DNA of 64,000 nucleotides, from contig JAGXIL010000062.1 of the NCBI GenBank assembly GCA_024635655.1, positions 93,023 to 157,022 on the forward strand, read 5' to 3'. The position numbers were made by a program, and so were the translations under genes. This document shows, in pieces, positions 27,001-35,133 of this stretch (position 1 is its first letter; each line of letters opens with the position of its first letter). Under the pieces are notes generated by a model. It made no database searches, was not told the origin of the DNA, and worked only from the letters and a program-made list of their open reading frames with translations. The DNA comes from Gillisia sp. (lineage in GTDB: Bacteria > Bacteroidota > Bacteroidia > Flavobacteriales > Flavobacteriaceae).

Positions 27001-27251
27001 TCTCCGGGTCATTTTTTCCGGATTCCCATCGGCTGCGCTTACTAAAGGGGCTTACCCGATCTCTTTGTATGAATAAACCGAAATAAAAAACCCCATCTAA
27101 TATTATAAGGTTTTTTCTGATGAGCGGGAGACCGGGTTCCCTTCGGCTGCGCTCAGGACCCCCGATAGCTATCGGGGCTCACCCGGTCTTCTTGTTTTAT
27201 TATTTTTCCGCAATAAAAAAACCCCATCTAATAATTAAGATGAGGTTTATC
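27001..27251. repeat. Decayed tandem repeats carrying tRNA-Gly 3'-end and terminator copies
   Basis: Two imperfect units of ~120-130 bp precede the tRNA. Each contains a CGGCTGCGCT element, a GGGGCT(C/T)ACCCG segment and AATAAAAAA(A)CCCCATCTAAT. The second unit begins with GAGCGGGAGACCGGGTTC at 27122-27139, 18 bp identical to the tRNA 3' portion at 27255-27272, 133 bp away. It also contains the palindrome CCCCGATAGCTATCGGGG (27160-27177). The layout suggests repeated tRNA-terminator duplication or successive insertions at the tRNA 3' end. Confidence 0.75.
27215..27248 (-). terminator. Terminator of tRNA-Gly
   Basis: Minus-strand stem AACCTCATCT ... AGATGGGGTT followed by a T-run, located 5-38 nt downstream of the tRNA 3' end. 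A weaker copy lies near 27085-27115. Confidence 0.6.
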
Positions 27252-27252
27252 C

Positions 27253-27328
27253 TGGAGCGGGAGACCGGGTTCGAACCGGCGACATTCAGCTTGGAAGGCT
27301 GACGCTCTACCAACTGAGCTACTCCCGC
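27253..27328 (-). tRNA. tRNA-Gly (anticodon TCC)
   Basis: A complete 76-nt cloverleaf on the minus strand. The acceptor stem GCGGGAG pairs with CTCCCGC; the D-arm AGCTCAGTTGGTAGAGC, the anticodon loop CTTCCAA (anticodon TCC) and the T-arm with GGTTCGAACC are intact. The CCA end is encoded (27253-27255). TCC reads GGA and GGG glycine codons. A partial copy of its 3' end occurs 133 bp downstream. Confidence 0.97.
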
Positions 27329-27375
27329 GTTACGCTGCAAATATAACCGTTAAATTTTTCATCTTCCAAAAAATA

Positions 27376-27828
27376 TTATAGCTTTTTTAAAAAATGATAT
27401 CCCTTGATCACAAATCCGTGATTCATGTAAAATTTATGGGATTTGAAGTTGTGTACATACGAATTTAATTCAGCTGTTTCACATCCCCGTTGTATAGCGT
27501 AATCAAAAATGAACCTGAAAATTTCCTTACCAAACCCCTTATTCTGGTAAACAGGCTTAAGATAAACATGATCCGGCTCACAGGATCTTCCGGCATAGTG
27601 CCTTGTCATAAACCACAATCCAAAAACCCCAATCAACTCCTGGCCTAGATATACCCCAAAGCATTCGTAATTCTGCTCAAGCATCTCCTCAAAACGTGCT
27701 CTCAATAAAGATTCCTCGGTTTGAAATTCCCCATATTCCAGCATTAAAGGGAGAATTTGGTGAAGCTCCTCTTTTAAAATCTTGTTAAATGCCAATTCCA
27801 TCCTGCAATTTTCTGCGAAATTAATCAT
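27376..27828 (-). CDS. GNAT-family N-acetyltransferase
   Basis: A small GNAT protein (150 residues from the first ATG). The acetyl-CoA pyrophosphate loop is recognisable as YQNKGFGKEIFRFI (Q/RxxGxG/A type), with preceding strands VYLGQELIGVFGLW and DHVYLKPV, and the C-terminal KSHKFYMNHGFVIKGYHFL is typical. The substrate is unknown. Two starts are possible: 27828 (MINFAENCR) and 27801 (MELAFNKI); the second looks more like the usual GNAT N-terminus. The tRNA-Gly gene lies downstream on the same strand. Confidence 0.8.
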   Translation of the reverse strand: MINFAENCRMELAFNKILKEELHQILPLMLEYGEFQTEESLLRARFEEMLEQNYECFGVYLGQELIGVFGLWFMTRHYAGRSCEPDHVYLKPVYQNKGFGKEIFRFIFDYAIQRGCETAELNSYVHNFKSHKFYMNHGFVIKGYHFLKKL

Positions 27829-27903
27829 AATTTTAGCATTTGGTATTCAAAGGAAAATAAAACCTTCGGAAGCCGGTAAAGTAGTTATATTATAGGAAGT
27901 GGT

Positions 27904-27933
27904 TTGACTTACCTTTTATAATAACTACTTTTA
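27904..27933 (+). promoter_or_regulatory. Promoter of clpP-like gene
   Basis: A -33 TTTG (27903-27906) and a -7 TACTTTTA (27926-27933) are separated by 19 nt, the consensus Bacteroidota spacing, and the ATG follows 23 nt later at 27957. This is the best complete promoter match in the window. Confidence 0.6.
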
Positions 27934-27956
27934 AAACAAATACAAATAATCCACAC

Positions 27957-28508
27957 ATGAAAGTTAAAACAGGAAAAGCCCGGGATCTTATAGATGAACA
28001 ATTATTAAAAGACAGGAAAGTATTTTTATGGGGAGAGGTCAATGGAAAAAATGCAAAACATGTAATAGACCACCTTTTATATCTGGATGCTCAAAGTGAT
28101 GAGGAGATTCAATTCTTTATCAACAGTCCGGGAGGCTTTGTTACAGATGGTTTTGCTATTTATGATACCATCCAAACCTTAAGAAGCCCTGTTGCCACCA
28201 TTTGTAGCGGTCTTGCAGCTTCAATGGGATCTATTTTACTTTCAGGGGGTACTAAGGGTAGAAGATATATTCAACAGAATGCCAAAGTTATGATACATCA
28301 ACCCAGCGGAGGAACCCGGGGGCAGGCATCAAATATTGAGATCCAGGCAGCTGAAATTTTAAAGATCAAAGAATTGAGCGCCAAGATCCTTTCTGAAAAC
28401 TGTGGCCAACCTGTAGAAAAAATACTAAAAGATTTTAATAGAGATTATTGGATGGATTCTGAAGAATCCATCGGTTACGGAATAGTTGATGATATTTTTA
28501 AACCCTAA
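27957..28508 (+). CDS. ClpP-like ATP-dependent protease proteolytic subunit
   Basis: A 183-residue serine protease of the ClpP family. It has the nucleophile serine in GLAASMGSILL, the catalytic histidine in MIHQPSGG, and the acidic region DFNRDYWMDSEE. It is shorter than the usual ClpP, lacks the typical propeptide, and begins directly with the N-terminal helix region. It may be a second, specialised ClpP of the genome rather than the housekeeping one; this depends on whether another copy exists elsewhere. A small acetyltransferase gene begins 3 bp after the stop. Confidence 0.88.
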   Translation: MKVKTGKARDLIDEQLLKDRKVFLWGEVNGKNAKHVIDHLLYLDAQSDEEIQFFINSPGGFVTDGFAIYDTIQTLRSPVATICSGLAASMGSILLSGGTKGRRYIQQNAKVMIHQPSGGTRGQASNIEIQAAEILKIKELSAKILSENCGQPVEKILKDFNRDYWMDSEESIGYGIVDDIFKP

Positions 28509-28511
28509 AAA

Positions 28512-28799
28512 ATGAACAACGAAATAAAACACAAAGAAAGCGAGAGAAGGGGAATGTTCTACCTGGAAGATGAAAAGGGAATTACATCTGAGCTCACCTA
28601 TGCTATTAAAGATAATGGGATACTCGTTATAGACCATACCGAAACCCGGCCTGCACTTGAAGGTAAGGGGCTTGCTTCTCAACTTGTTAGAAGAACGGTT
28701 GAATTTGCAAGGAAAAATGATTACAAGGTTGATCCTCTATGTCCTTTTGCAGAAGTTCAGTTTGACCTTAACAAGGAATACCAGGATGTAAAAGTTTAG
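28512..28799 (+). CDS. Small GNAT-type N-acetyltransferase (YidJ/Acetyltransf_CG type)
   Basis: A 95-residue protein of the short GCN5-related family (Acetyltransf_CG). The characteristic stretch is VIDHTETRPALEGKGLASQLV followed by ARKNDYKVDPLCPF, with a cysteine in the acetyl-CoA region. The substrate is unknown. It starts 3 bp after the ClpP-like gene and probably shares its transcript, which might link the acetylation and proteolysis activities, though there is no direct evidence. Confidence 0.85.
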   Translation: MNNEIKHKESERRGMFYLEDEKGITSELTYAIKDNGILVIDHTETRPALEGKGLASQLVRRTVEFARKNDYKVDPLCPFAEVQFDLNKEYQDVKV

Positions 28800-29039
28800 T
28801 AAAGCCTTTGTGGAAAATAGTCTCAGATAATTTGCCCTTGCAATATATTCTGAAATAAACTAAAGTGCGATTATTTTCTTAGGCTTAGGTGCCAAATTCC
28901 GATATTATATTAGGTGCATTATCTGCTTCAAATTTTTATGCAAAGGGTAAAAAAACACCTTTGGATACAAATTTGTTGGTACTAATCTATATCTCACTTC
29001 TAAAAAAATAAGTGGGAATAGATCTTAAAGGAAAAAATT

Positions 29040-30686
29040 ATGAAATATATACCCCACAAGAATTTAAGTGAGTTAAAGCGCATTTTTTTGTTTACCATTT
29101 TGGGAGTGCTTGTTATCTCCTGCAACAACAATAACAAATCTGGCGGCAATAATTCCTGGTTTTCTTCCGACGAAACAGAATTGGGAAGTGAAACAGAAAT
29201 AAAACAAGCCCTTGCCTCTCCTGAAGGACTGGGATTATTTCAAAGTGATTCTGTAATGGCTTTTTATGAGCAAAGGGATCATAGTCCGGCCTGGAGCAAT
29301 GACGATCTTAGAGCAGATCTCCTGGAAACATTTGAAAGTGCCGAAGATGAGGGACTTTATTTTGAGGATTACCACGGTGACGAAATCCAGAATAAATTTG
29401 AAAACTTCAACTCCCTTAATGATCAGGAGAAAAGCAAATTAGATATATTACTTACAGATGCATTTTTCAAATATTCTAACCACCTTCTTAACGGAAAATT
29501 AAATCCAAAAGATCTCCACGAGATCTGGGATGTTCCTAAAAACGAAATGAATACTATCGCACTTTTAAAATCATTGATAGAGCAGAATGATCTGGAACAG
29601 GCTATTGAGGAATTACGGCCTAAACACATTATTTATTCCCAATTGATCGCTTCTGCAAAGGAATATAAAGAACTTAGCAAGGACTTCGAAGGATGGGAAA
29701 ATATTCCAGAAGGGGAAATGATAAAGCATGGCGAAGATGATGATCGAATCCCTTTTGTTCAGGAAAGATTAAAGACATTAGGTTATTTAGATAGTATTGA
29801 CTCCACCAACACCACAAACTCTGATGAAGTACAAAAAGCAATTGAGGAGTTTCAGGAGGCTAATGGCCTGCAAAGTGATGGGATCATTGGGGATACTACA
29901 ATCAAATTACTTAATATAGATTACAACGAACGCTATGAGCAGATCCTGGCCAATTTAGAGCGATGGAGATGGTATCCCAGAGATCTGGGAGAACATCATA
30001 TCATCATCAATATTGCCAATTACAATCTGCATGTTGTTAAAGACAATGATACTGTAAGGACTCACCGCACCATGGTAGGTACTGAAGCAAGAAAAACCCC
30101 GATTTTTTCAGACACTGTGGAATATATAGTTTTTAATCCTACCTGGACCATTCCTCCAACCATTCAGAATGATGATGTGATCCCCGGAATGAGGAAAAAT
30201 TCAAATTATCTGGCTAATAAAAATATTAATGTGTACGATGAAGACGGGAAGCAGTTAAATCCACGAAAAATAGACTGGGGAAGCGAGGAAGCAAAATCCC
30301 TGACCTATATGCAAAATCCGGGAGAATCAAATCCCCTGGGGCGTTTGAAGATAATTTACCCCAATGAATATTTTATCTATCTGCACGATACGTCCTCACA
30401 GGCCTTATTTGAAAGAAATTCCAGGGATCAAAGTTCTGGTTGCGTAAGAGTTGAAGATGCTGTAGACCTGGCTAAATATTTATTGAGTGATCAGGATCAA
30501 TACTCATCTGAAGACATAGATGAGATCATTGCAGATGGAGATACTAAGCAAATTGAGATGAAGCAAAAAGTTCAGGTCCATCATTTTTACTGGACCGCAT
30601 GGAGGGAAAGCGGATCCACAAAATTTACTGCTGATATTTATGATTATGACGTTAGGACTTTTGAAGCCTTGAGAAAAGCCACTTAA
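29040..30686 (+). CDS. L,D-transpeptidase family lipoprotein (YcbB/LdtD type)
   Basis: A 548-residue envelope enzyme that makes meso-DAP-type cross-links in peptidoglycan. In order: signal and lipobox (VISC, cysteine near residue 29), an N-terminal scaffold domain (~60-220), a peptidoglycan-binding domain (RLKTLGY ... GIIGDTTIKLL, ~245-300), and the YkuD catalytic domain (~325-510) with the nucleophile cysteine in SSGCVRVEDAVDLA and the upstream HDT motif. The stop overlaps the stop of the convergent second L,D-transpeptidase-like gene by 4 bp. An upstream region of 240 bp holds no recognised gene. Confidence 0.92.
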   Translation: MKYIPHKNLSELKRIFLFTILGVLVISCNNNNKSGGNNSWFSSDETELGSETEIKQALASPEGLGLFQSDSVMAFYEQRDHSPAWSNDDLRADLLETFESAEDEGLYFEDYHGDEIQNKFENFNSLNDQEKSKLDILLTDAFFKYSNHLLNGKLNPKDLHEIWDVPKNEMNTIALLKSLIEQNDLEQAIEELRPKHIIYSQLIASAKEYKELSKDFEGWENIPEGEMIKHGEDDDRIPFVQERLKTLGYLDSIDSTNTTNSDEVQKAIEEFQEANGLQSDGIIGDTTIKLLNIDYNERYEQILANLERWRWYPRDLGEHHIIINIANYNLHVVKDNDTVRTHRTMVGTEARKTPIFSDTVEYIVFNPTWTIPPTIQNDDVIPGMRKNSNYLANKNINVYDEDGKQLNPRKIDWGSEEAKSLTYMQNPGESNPLGRLKIIYPNEYFIYLHDTSSQALFERNSRDQSSGCVRVEDAVDLAKYLLSDQDQYSSEDIDEIIADGDTKQIEMKQKVQVHHFYWTAWRESGSTKFTADIYDYDVRTFEALRKAT

Positions 30687-31423
30687 GCTCTAATCATTTC
30701 TGAATTATTTTTGTAGGTTTCGTCATTAGAATGAATGTACAATACAGAATTTCCTTTTATTGTATCAATAAATTCTTTGGTTAACGCAGTTGGTACAGCA
30801 GGACATCCATAGCTTCTGCCTAACATTCCTCTGCTGCTTATAAATTCAGGATTTGCATAATTAGCCCCATGTATTACAACATAGCGCTCACGTGCTTTAG
30901 AATTAAATTCCTCTTCCATTCCATCAATGAATAAGGACAATCCATTTCCACCCACATAGGTTTCTCCGGTAACATAAAATCCAAGAGAACTTTGAAGAGA
31001 ATTTACGGTATTGGAAAAATTAGTGGCAAATTCTCCCCCTGTATTCTTTCCATGGGAAACTACAGAATGAAGAAGTACTTTTTGATTGGCCATATCTAAA
31101 ACCCACATTCTCTTTTCAGTAGAAGACAAAGTAAAATCAATAATAGTAAGAATTTCCTTTTTAACAAGATCCTTATCCTCTAATTTATAATATCCTAACA
31201 TCCCGTTTTTAAAACTTTCCAAATTGGGAAGGCTTGTATTTTTTTCTGAAAATAAGGTGTACAGCTGATTAATTTCCTCCTCAACTGAAAGTGTGGGAAC
31301 TAAAGTCTTCTCCATAAGATCTGAGGAAGTAACTAATTCGGGATTTTCGCTAACGATAGAGTTGGTTGTAAATGCAAAAGAAAAAAGTAAAACGGCAAGT
31401 ACGGTGATTATTTTGTGCGTCAT
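30683..31423 (-). CDS. Murein L,D-transpeptidase catalytic-domain protein (YkuD_2 type)
   Basis: A 246-residue secreted protein with a signal peptide. The catalytic core resembles the YkuD_2 family: HGANYANPEF followed by GMLGRSYGCPAVP with the catalytic cysteine, and an earlier LVLDMANQKVLLHSVVSHGKNT-like strand. It probably acts on the peptidoglycan or on lipid II in the periplasm. It converges with the large L,D-transpeptidase (4-bp overlap of the ends), so a second L,D-transpeptidase activity is located beside the first. Confidence 0.83.
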   Translation of the reverse strand: MTHKIITVLAVLLFSFAFTTNSIVSENPELVTSSDLMEKTLVPTLSVEEEINQLYTLFSEKNTSLPNLESFKNGMLGYYKLEDKDLVKKEILTIIDFTLSSTEKRMWVLDMANQKVLLHSVVSHGKNTGGEFATNFSNTVNSLQSSLGFYVTGETYVGGNGLSLFIDGMEEEFNSKARERYVVIHGANYANPEFISSRGMLGRSYGCPAVPTALTKEFIDTIKGNSVLYIHSNDETYKNNSEMIRA

Positions 31424-31742
31424 AAAGTAGGTTTTTAATTGGTTGTTGTGTTAAAATTGAGCAAACATGATACCAACGTGCAAAAAATAAATATTTATTT
31501 CAATAAATGAAAAATAAAAAGTAAATAACCTGAAGAAACTCCGATTATCCTCATTATAAGCTTTCTAAGATCCGCCTGTGAGCTCTTACGTAATTTTCCG
31601 CCACGGGAGAACTTCAACAGATAACGAATTTAAACATAATTTATTTCACAATTGCCTCATAAATTTTAAATTTAAATTTTAACAATTAAGTCAAGATTCA
31701 AAACTTATGAGGAGGTTACGCTGCAAGGCAGTAATTAGTTTT
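31424..31742. other. Intergenic region between divergent transpeptidase and gpmI genes
   Basis: About 320 bp, AT-rich. It should hold the promoters of both divergent genes. No RNA gene, terminator or ORF was recognised. An in-frame ATG at 31707 precedes gpmI but is not supported by the family N-terminus. Confidence 0.4.
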
Positions 31743-31750
31743 TATCTTTA
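31743..31750 (+). promoter_or_regulatory. -7-like element upstream of gpmI
   Basis: TATCTTTA fits TAnnTTTA and is 22 nt before the ATG at 31773. It lies downstream of the alternative ATG at 31707, which supports 31773 as the start. Confidence 0.4.
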
Positions 31751-31772
31751 CGTTTTAAACAAAATAATTGCA

Positions 31773-33290
31773 ATGAGCAAAAAAGTTATCCTATTGATTT
31801 TAGACGGCTGGGGAATTACGCAGGACCCCAACCTTTCTGCGATAGCCCAGGCTAAAACCCCTTATTTTGATTCCCTGATAAAGGAATATCCCAATGGACA
31901 ATTATTTACTCATGGAATGAACGTAGGATTGCCGGATGGGCAAATGGGGAATAGTGAAGTGGGCCACATGAATTTGGGTGCCGGAAGAATTGTATATCAG
32001 GATCTTGCAAAGATAAATCTTGCTGTTCAAAACAAAAGTCTAAGCATGGAACCAGTTCTTGAGCAGGCTTTCGATTATGCAAAGCGAAATAACAAACCAA
32101 TCCATTTTATGGGATTATTAAGCGATGGAGGGGTTCATTCTCATATAAATCACTTAAAAGGTTTACTTACAGCTGCAGAGGAATATGGGATCAGGGAAAA
32201 ATATGTTCATGCCTTTACAGATGGCCGGGATGTTGACCCCCACTCCGGTACCGGTTTTGTAAAAGAAATAGAAGAACATTTAAAACTTACCAATGGCAAA
32301 CTGGCCTCTGTAATTGGGAGATATTATGCCATGGATAGAGATAATCGCTGGGAACGGGTGCAAAAAGCCTATGATCTTATAGTTTCGGGTACAGGGCGAA
32401 AAACAAAAAATGCATCTGTGGCAATGCAGGAAAACTACGACAATGATGTAACTGATGAATTTATGGAGCCATTGGTTCTAACCGATGACTCAGGTGATCC
32501 TGTGGCAACTTTAAAAGCTGACGAAGTAGTGATTTTTTTCAATTTCAGGACAGACCGTGGTAGACAACTAACCCAGGTGCTATCCCAGGAAGACAATCAG
32601 CAATACAATATGAAGAAATTGCCCCTGTACTTTGTTACCCTTACCACTTATGATGAAACATTTACCAACGTATATAGTGTATTTAGAAAAGATAATGTAA
32701 ATACAACCCTGGGAGAAGTTTTGGAATATATGGGCAAAACCCAGATAAGGATTGCAGAAACAGAGAAGTACCCACATGTGACCTTCTTCTTTTCCGGCGG
32801 AAGGGAAAAACCATTTAAAGGTGAAAAGAGAATTATGTGTAATTCCCCTAAAGTAGCCACTTATGACCTTCAACCGGAAATGAGTGCATACGAAATAAGG
32901 GACAAGATCGTACCCGAAATAAAATCTCAGGACGCAGATTTTATTTGCCTCAATTTTGCAAATCCTGATATGGTTGGCCACAGCGGGGTTTTTGAAGCTG
33001 CTATAAAAGCATGCGAAGTAGTAGATGAGTGCTTGGGTGATGTTGTTGAGGCGGCTAAAGAAAATAATTATTCCGTAATTGTAATTGCAGATCACGGGAA
33101 TTGTGAAATGATGATCAACCCCGACGGATCAGCTAATACAGCTCATACCACTAATCCTGTTCCGCTTATTTTAGTTGATCATGAAATAAAATCCATTAAT
33201 AATGGTAATTTAGGTAATATTGCACCGACTATTCTCCAATTAATGGGAATAACCAAGCCTGAATTAATGACACAAGAATCTTTAATTTAA
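31773..33290 (+). CDS. gpmI: 2,3-bisphosphoglycerate-independent phosphoglycerate mutase
   Basis: Interconverts 3- and 2-phosphoglycerate in glycolysis with two Mn2+ ions. The 505-residue length and alkaline phosphatase-like fold are normal. The protein starts ILLILDGWGI with the metal-binding aspartate, has the phospho-acceptor serine S61 in MGNSEVGHMN, and the metal-binding segments FANPDMVGHSG and ADHGNCE. The start at 31773 gives the family N-terminus and has a -7-like box in front; the longer ORF from 31707 adds atypical residues. The thioredoxin lipoprotein gene starts 5 bp after the stop. Confidence 0.95.
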   Translation: MSKKVILLILDGWGITQDPNLSAIAQAKTPYFDSLIKEYPNGQLFTHGMNVGLPDGQMGNSEVGHMNLGAGRIVYQDLAKINLAVQNKSLSMEPVLEQAFDYAKRNNKPIHFMGLLSDGGVHSHINHLKGLLTAAEEYGIREKYVHAFTDGRDVDPHSGTGFVKEIEEHLKLTNGKLASVIGRYYAMDRDNRWERVQKAYDLIVSGTGRKTKNASVAMQENYDNDVTDEFMEPLVLTDDSGDPVATLKADEVVIFFNFRTDRGRQLTQVLSQEDNQQYNMKKLPLYFVTLTTYDETFTNVYSVFRKDNVNTTLGEVLEYMGKTQIRIAETEKYPHVTFFFSGGREKPFKGEKRIMCNSPKVATYDLQPEMSAYEIRDKIVPEIKSQDADFICLNFANPDMVGHSGVFEAAIKACEVVDECLGDVVEAAKENNYSVIVIADHGNCEMMINPDGSANTAHTTNPVPLILVDHEIKSINNGNLGNIAPTILQLMGITKPELMTQESLI

Positions 33291-33295
33291 AATCA

Positions 33296-33859
33296 ATGAA
33301 AATGAGTTTGTACATATTATTACTAGCAATTCTCTCCGCTTGCGGAAATTCCAATGACACTTCTACACCTGCCGTTTCCGAACCCGTTTCAGAAGCTGTG
33401 GAAACAACCTCTGAAGAACAGAGCATGATCGTAGGAGAATTTGTAAAAGAAGATCTTCAGCAAGGAGACTTTGCAGCCTGGTTTAACTCAGGATATGAAG
33501 ATTATGAACCTTCAGCCGAAGCCATGGAAACTATAAAGAATAATATTTCTGAATTTGAGATCGTTGGATTTATGGGAACCTGGTGCCCGGATAGCCGAAG
33601 AGAAGTCCCGCATTTTTTTAAGATCCTTGACGAAGCCGGATATGATCTTTCCAAACTTAAGATGGTGGGAGTAACCCGAAATAAAACTACTCCTGAAAAT
33701 CTGGAAGAAGGATATGATATGCAACGTGTACCTACTTTTATTTTTATGAAAAATGGGAAAGAAGTAAACAGATACGTGGAATATCCTCGAGAATCTATTG
33801 AGGCTGATATTGCACAAATCGTATCTGACGAGGATTATAAACATTCCTACTTGAGATAA
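33296..33859 (+). CDS. Thioredoxin-family lipoprotein (TlpA-like)
   Basis: A 187-residue predicted lipoprotein with a signal and lipobox (ILSAC, cysteine at residue 16). The thioredoxin-fold core has the strand FMGTW followed by C-P-D-S instead of a CxxC active site, so it has one active-site cysteine rather than two. The cis-proline is in RVPTFIF. Such single-cysteine forms may act on thiols by glutathionylation or isomerase-like chemistry rather than disulfide reduction, or may be partly inactive. The gene starts 5 bp after gpmI and is likely co-transcribed; a second ATG at residue 3 is also possible. Confidence 0.83.
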   Translation: MKMSLYILLLAILSACGNSNDTSTPAVSEPVSEAVETTSEEQSMIVGEFVKEDLQQGDFAAWFNSGYEDYEPSAEAMETIKNNISEFEIVGFMGTWCPDSRREVPHFFKILDEAGYDLSKLKMVGVTRNKTTPENLEEGYDMQRVPTFIFMKNGKEVNRYVEYPRESIEADIAQIVSDEDYKHSYLR

Positions 33860-34308
33860 ACATTTAGTTCCTTTTTTTTCTAAAAAAATTGAGTTAATTT
33901 TCTTTACCATTTTTTAAGACGTACAGGGAATTAACCACAGCGGAATTTAAATAACTGTTGTGGATAAAAATCAACATTGTAGTGATCCGGATCTTATCTC
34001 TAGAATAATTATCATCTTGAGGAACTTAGCTATCCGTTGATCCGGTGTACAAATTGATCAGGTTATAGAATTCAGCAGATCGTTTGATTGTATGGCCTTA
34101 TATTTAGTTGGTATACTGGTAATCAAAATTACCCTGAAAAAATCTTTGATAAATCTCTAAGCCGAAAGAGCCGGACGATCATACAATGTAATTAGGATGG
34201 AGGGAAATTTTTAATATAACACCCGCTTAAAACCTCTATAATTCAGCATAAAAAGATAAAATAATATAAATTAGGATATGGTGTTTTACACTAGCTTAAA
34301 TTAAAATC
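33860..34308. other. Gene-free intergenic region upstream of map
   Basis: About 450 AT-rich bases with no convincing ORF or RNA. It holds a few short inverted repeats (for example ATTGTATG at about 34090 and CATACAAT at about 34180, and a hairpin near 33934-33963) and two TGATCCGG copies, which are not enough to call a structured RNA. The map promoter should lie at its right end. Confidence 0.35.
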
Positions 34309-35133
34309 ATGATCATACCAAAGACCAGGGAAGAAATAGAAATAATGAGAGAAAGCGCCTTAGTTGTATCACGCACTTTAGGAATGCTTGCATCTGAAAT
34401 AAAACCCGGGGTTAACACATTACAGCTAGACAAACTGGCTGAAGAATATATTCGGGAACAAAATGCAATTCCGGGATTTTTAGGTTTGTATGATTTCCCA
34501 AATACACTATGCATGAGTCCTAATACCCAGGTGGTACACGGAGTTCCAAATTCCACACCCTTAGTTGAAGGAGATATTATTTCTATTGATTGCGGGGCCA
34601 TAAAAGAAGGTTTTTACGGAGATCACGCTTATACTTTTCCAATTGGTGAAATTGATGCTGAAACAGAAAAGTTGCTAAAGGTCACCAAAGAATCATTATA
34701 CAGAGGTATTGATGAATTCAGAATAGGAAACAGAGTAGGAGACGTTGGATTTGCAATTCAAAAATATTGTGAAGAAAGAGGTTATGGAGTGGTAAGGGAA
34801 CTTGTAGGCCATGGATTGGGCAGAAAAATGCACGAGGACCCGGAAATGCCAAATTATGGCCAACGCGGAAGGGGTAAAAAATTTATCGAAGGAATGGTGG
34901 TCGCTATAGAACCTATGATCAACCAGGGAACAAAAAGAATTAAACAGTTGAAAGATGGCTGGACCATTTTAACAGCTGATGGGAAGCCAAGTGCTCATTT
35001 TGAACATAATGTTGCCATTGTAGAAGGAAAACCCGAATTGTTGTCTACCTTCAAATACATCTACGATGCTCTTGGAATTGAAAGCGACGAAGAAGATAAA
35101 TTCAGGTCTGAAATATATGATCAAAAGCTATAG
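34309..35133 (+). CDS. map: Type I methionine aminopeptidase
   Basis: Removes the N-terminal methionine from new proteins; essential in bacteria. The 274-residue protein has the pita-bread metal ligands of the type I family: the aspartates in SIDCGA and YGDHAYTF, the histidine in GHGLGRKMHEDP, and the glutamates in AIEPMI and HFEHNVAI. The NUMOD4-type gene begins inside its last codons (17-bp overlap), and a methyltransferase follows, so the three are probably co-transcribed. Confidence 0.96.
   Translation: MIIPKTREEIEIMRESALVVSRTLGMLASEIKPGVNTLQLDKLAEEYIREQNAIPGFLGLYDFPNTLCMSPNTQVVHGVPNSTPLVEGDIISIDCGAIKEGFYGDHAYTFPIGEIDAETEKLLKVTKESLYRGIDEFRIGNRVGDVGFAIQKYCEERGYGVVRELVGHGLGRKMHEDPEMPNYGQRGRGKKFIEGMVVAIEPMINQGTKRIKQLKDGWTILTADGKPSAHFEHNVAIVEGKPELLSTFKYIYDALGIESDEEDKFRSEIYDQKL

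Noticed and set aside
27120..27302. A 60-residue ORF across the tRNA region (ending ERETGFEPATFSLEG)
   Set aside because: This is the common artefact of translating a tRNA gene and its repeated 3' end on the opposite strand.
33860..34308. Structured RNA upstream of map
   Set aside because: Only short inverted repeats (7-8 bp) occur and they do not assemble into a consistent fold.
35066..35116. Longer start for the NUMOD4-type gene
   Set aside because: The extra residues overlap map further in another frame and do not match the family; 35117 gives a normal start just before the map stop.
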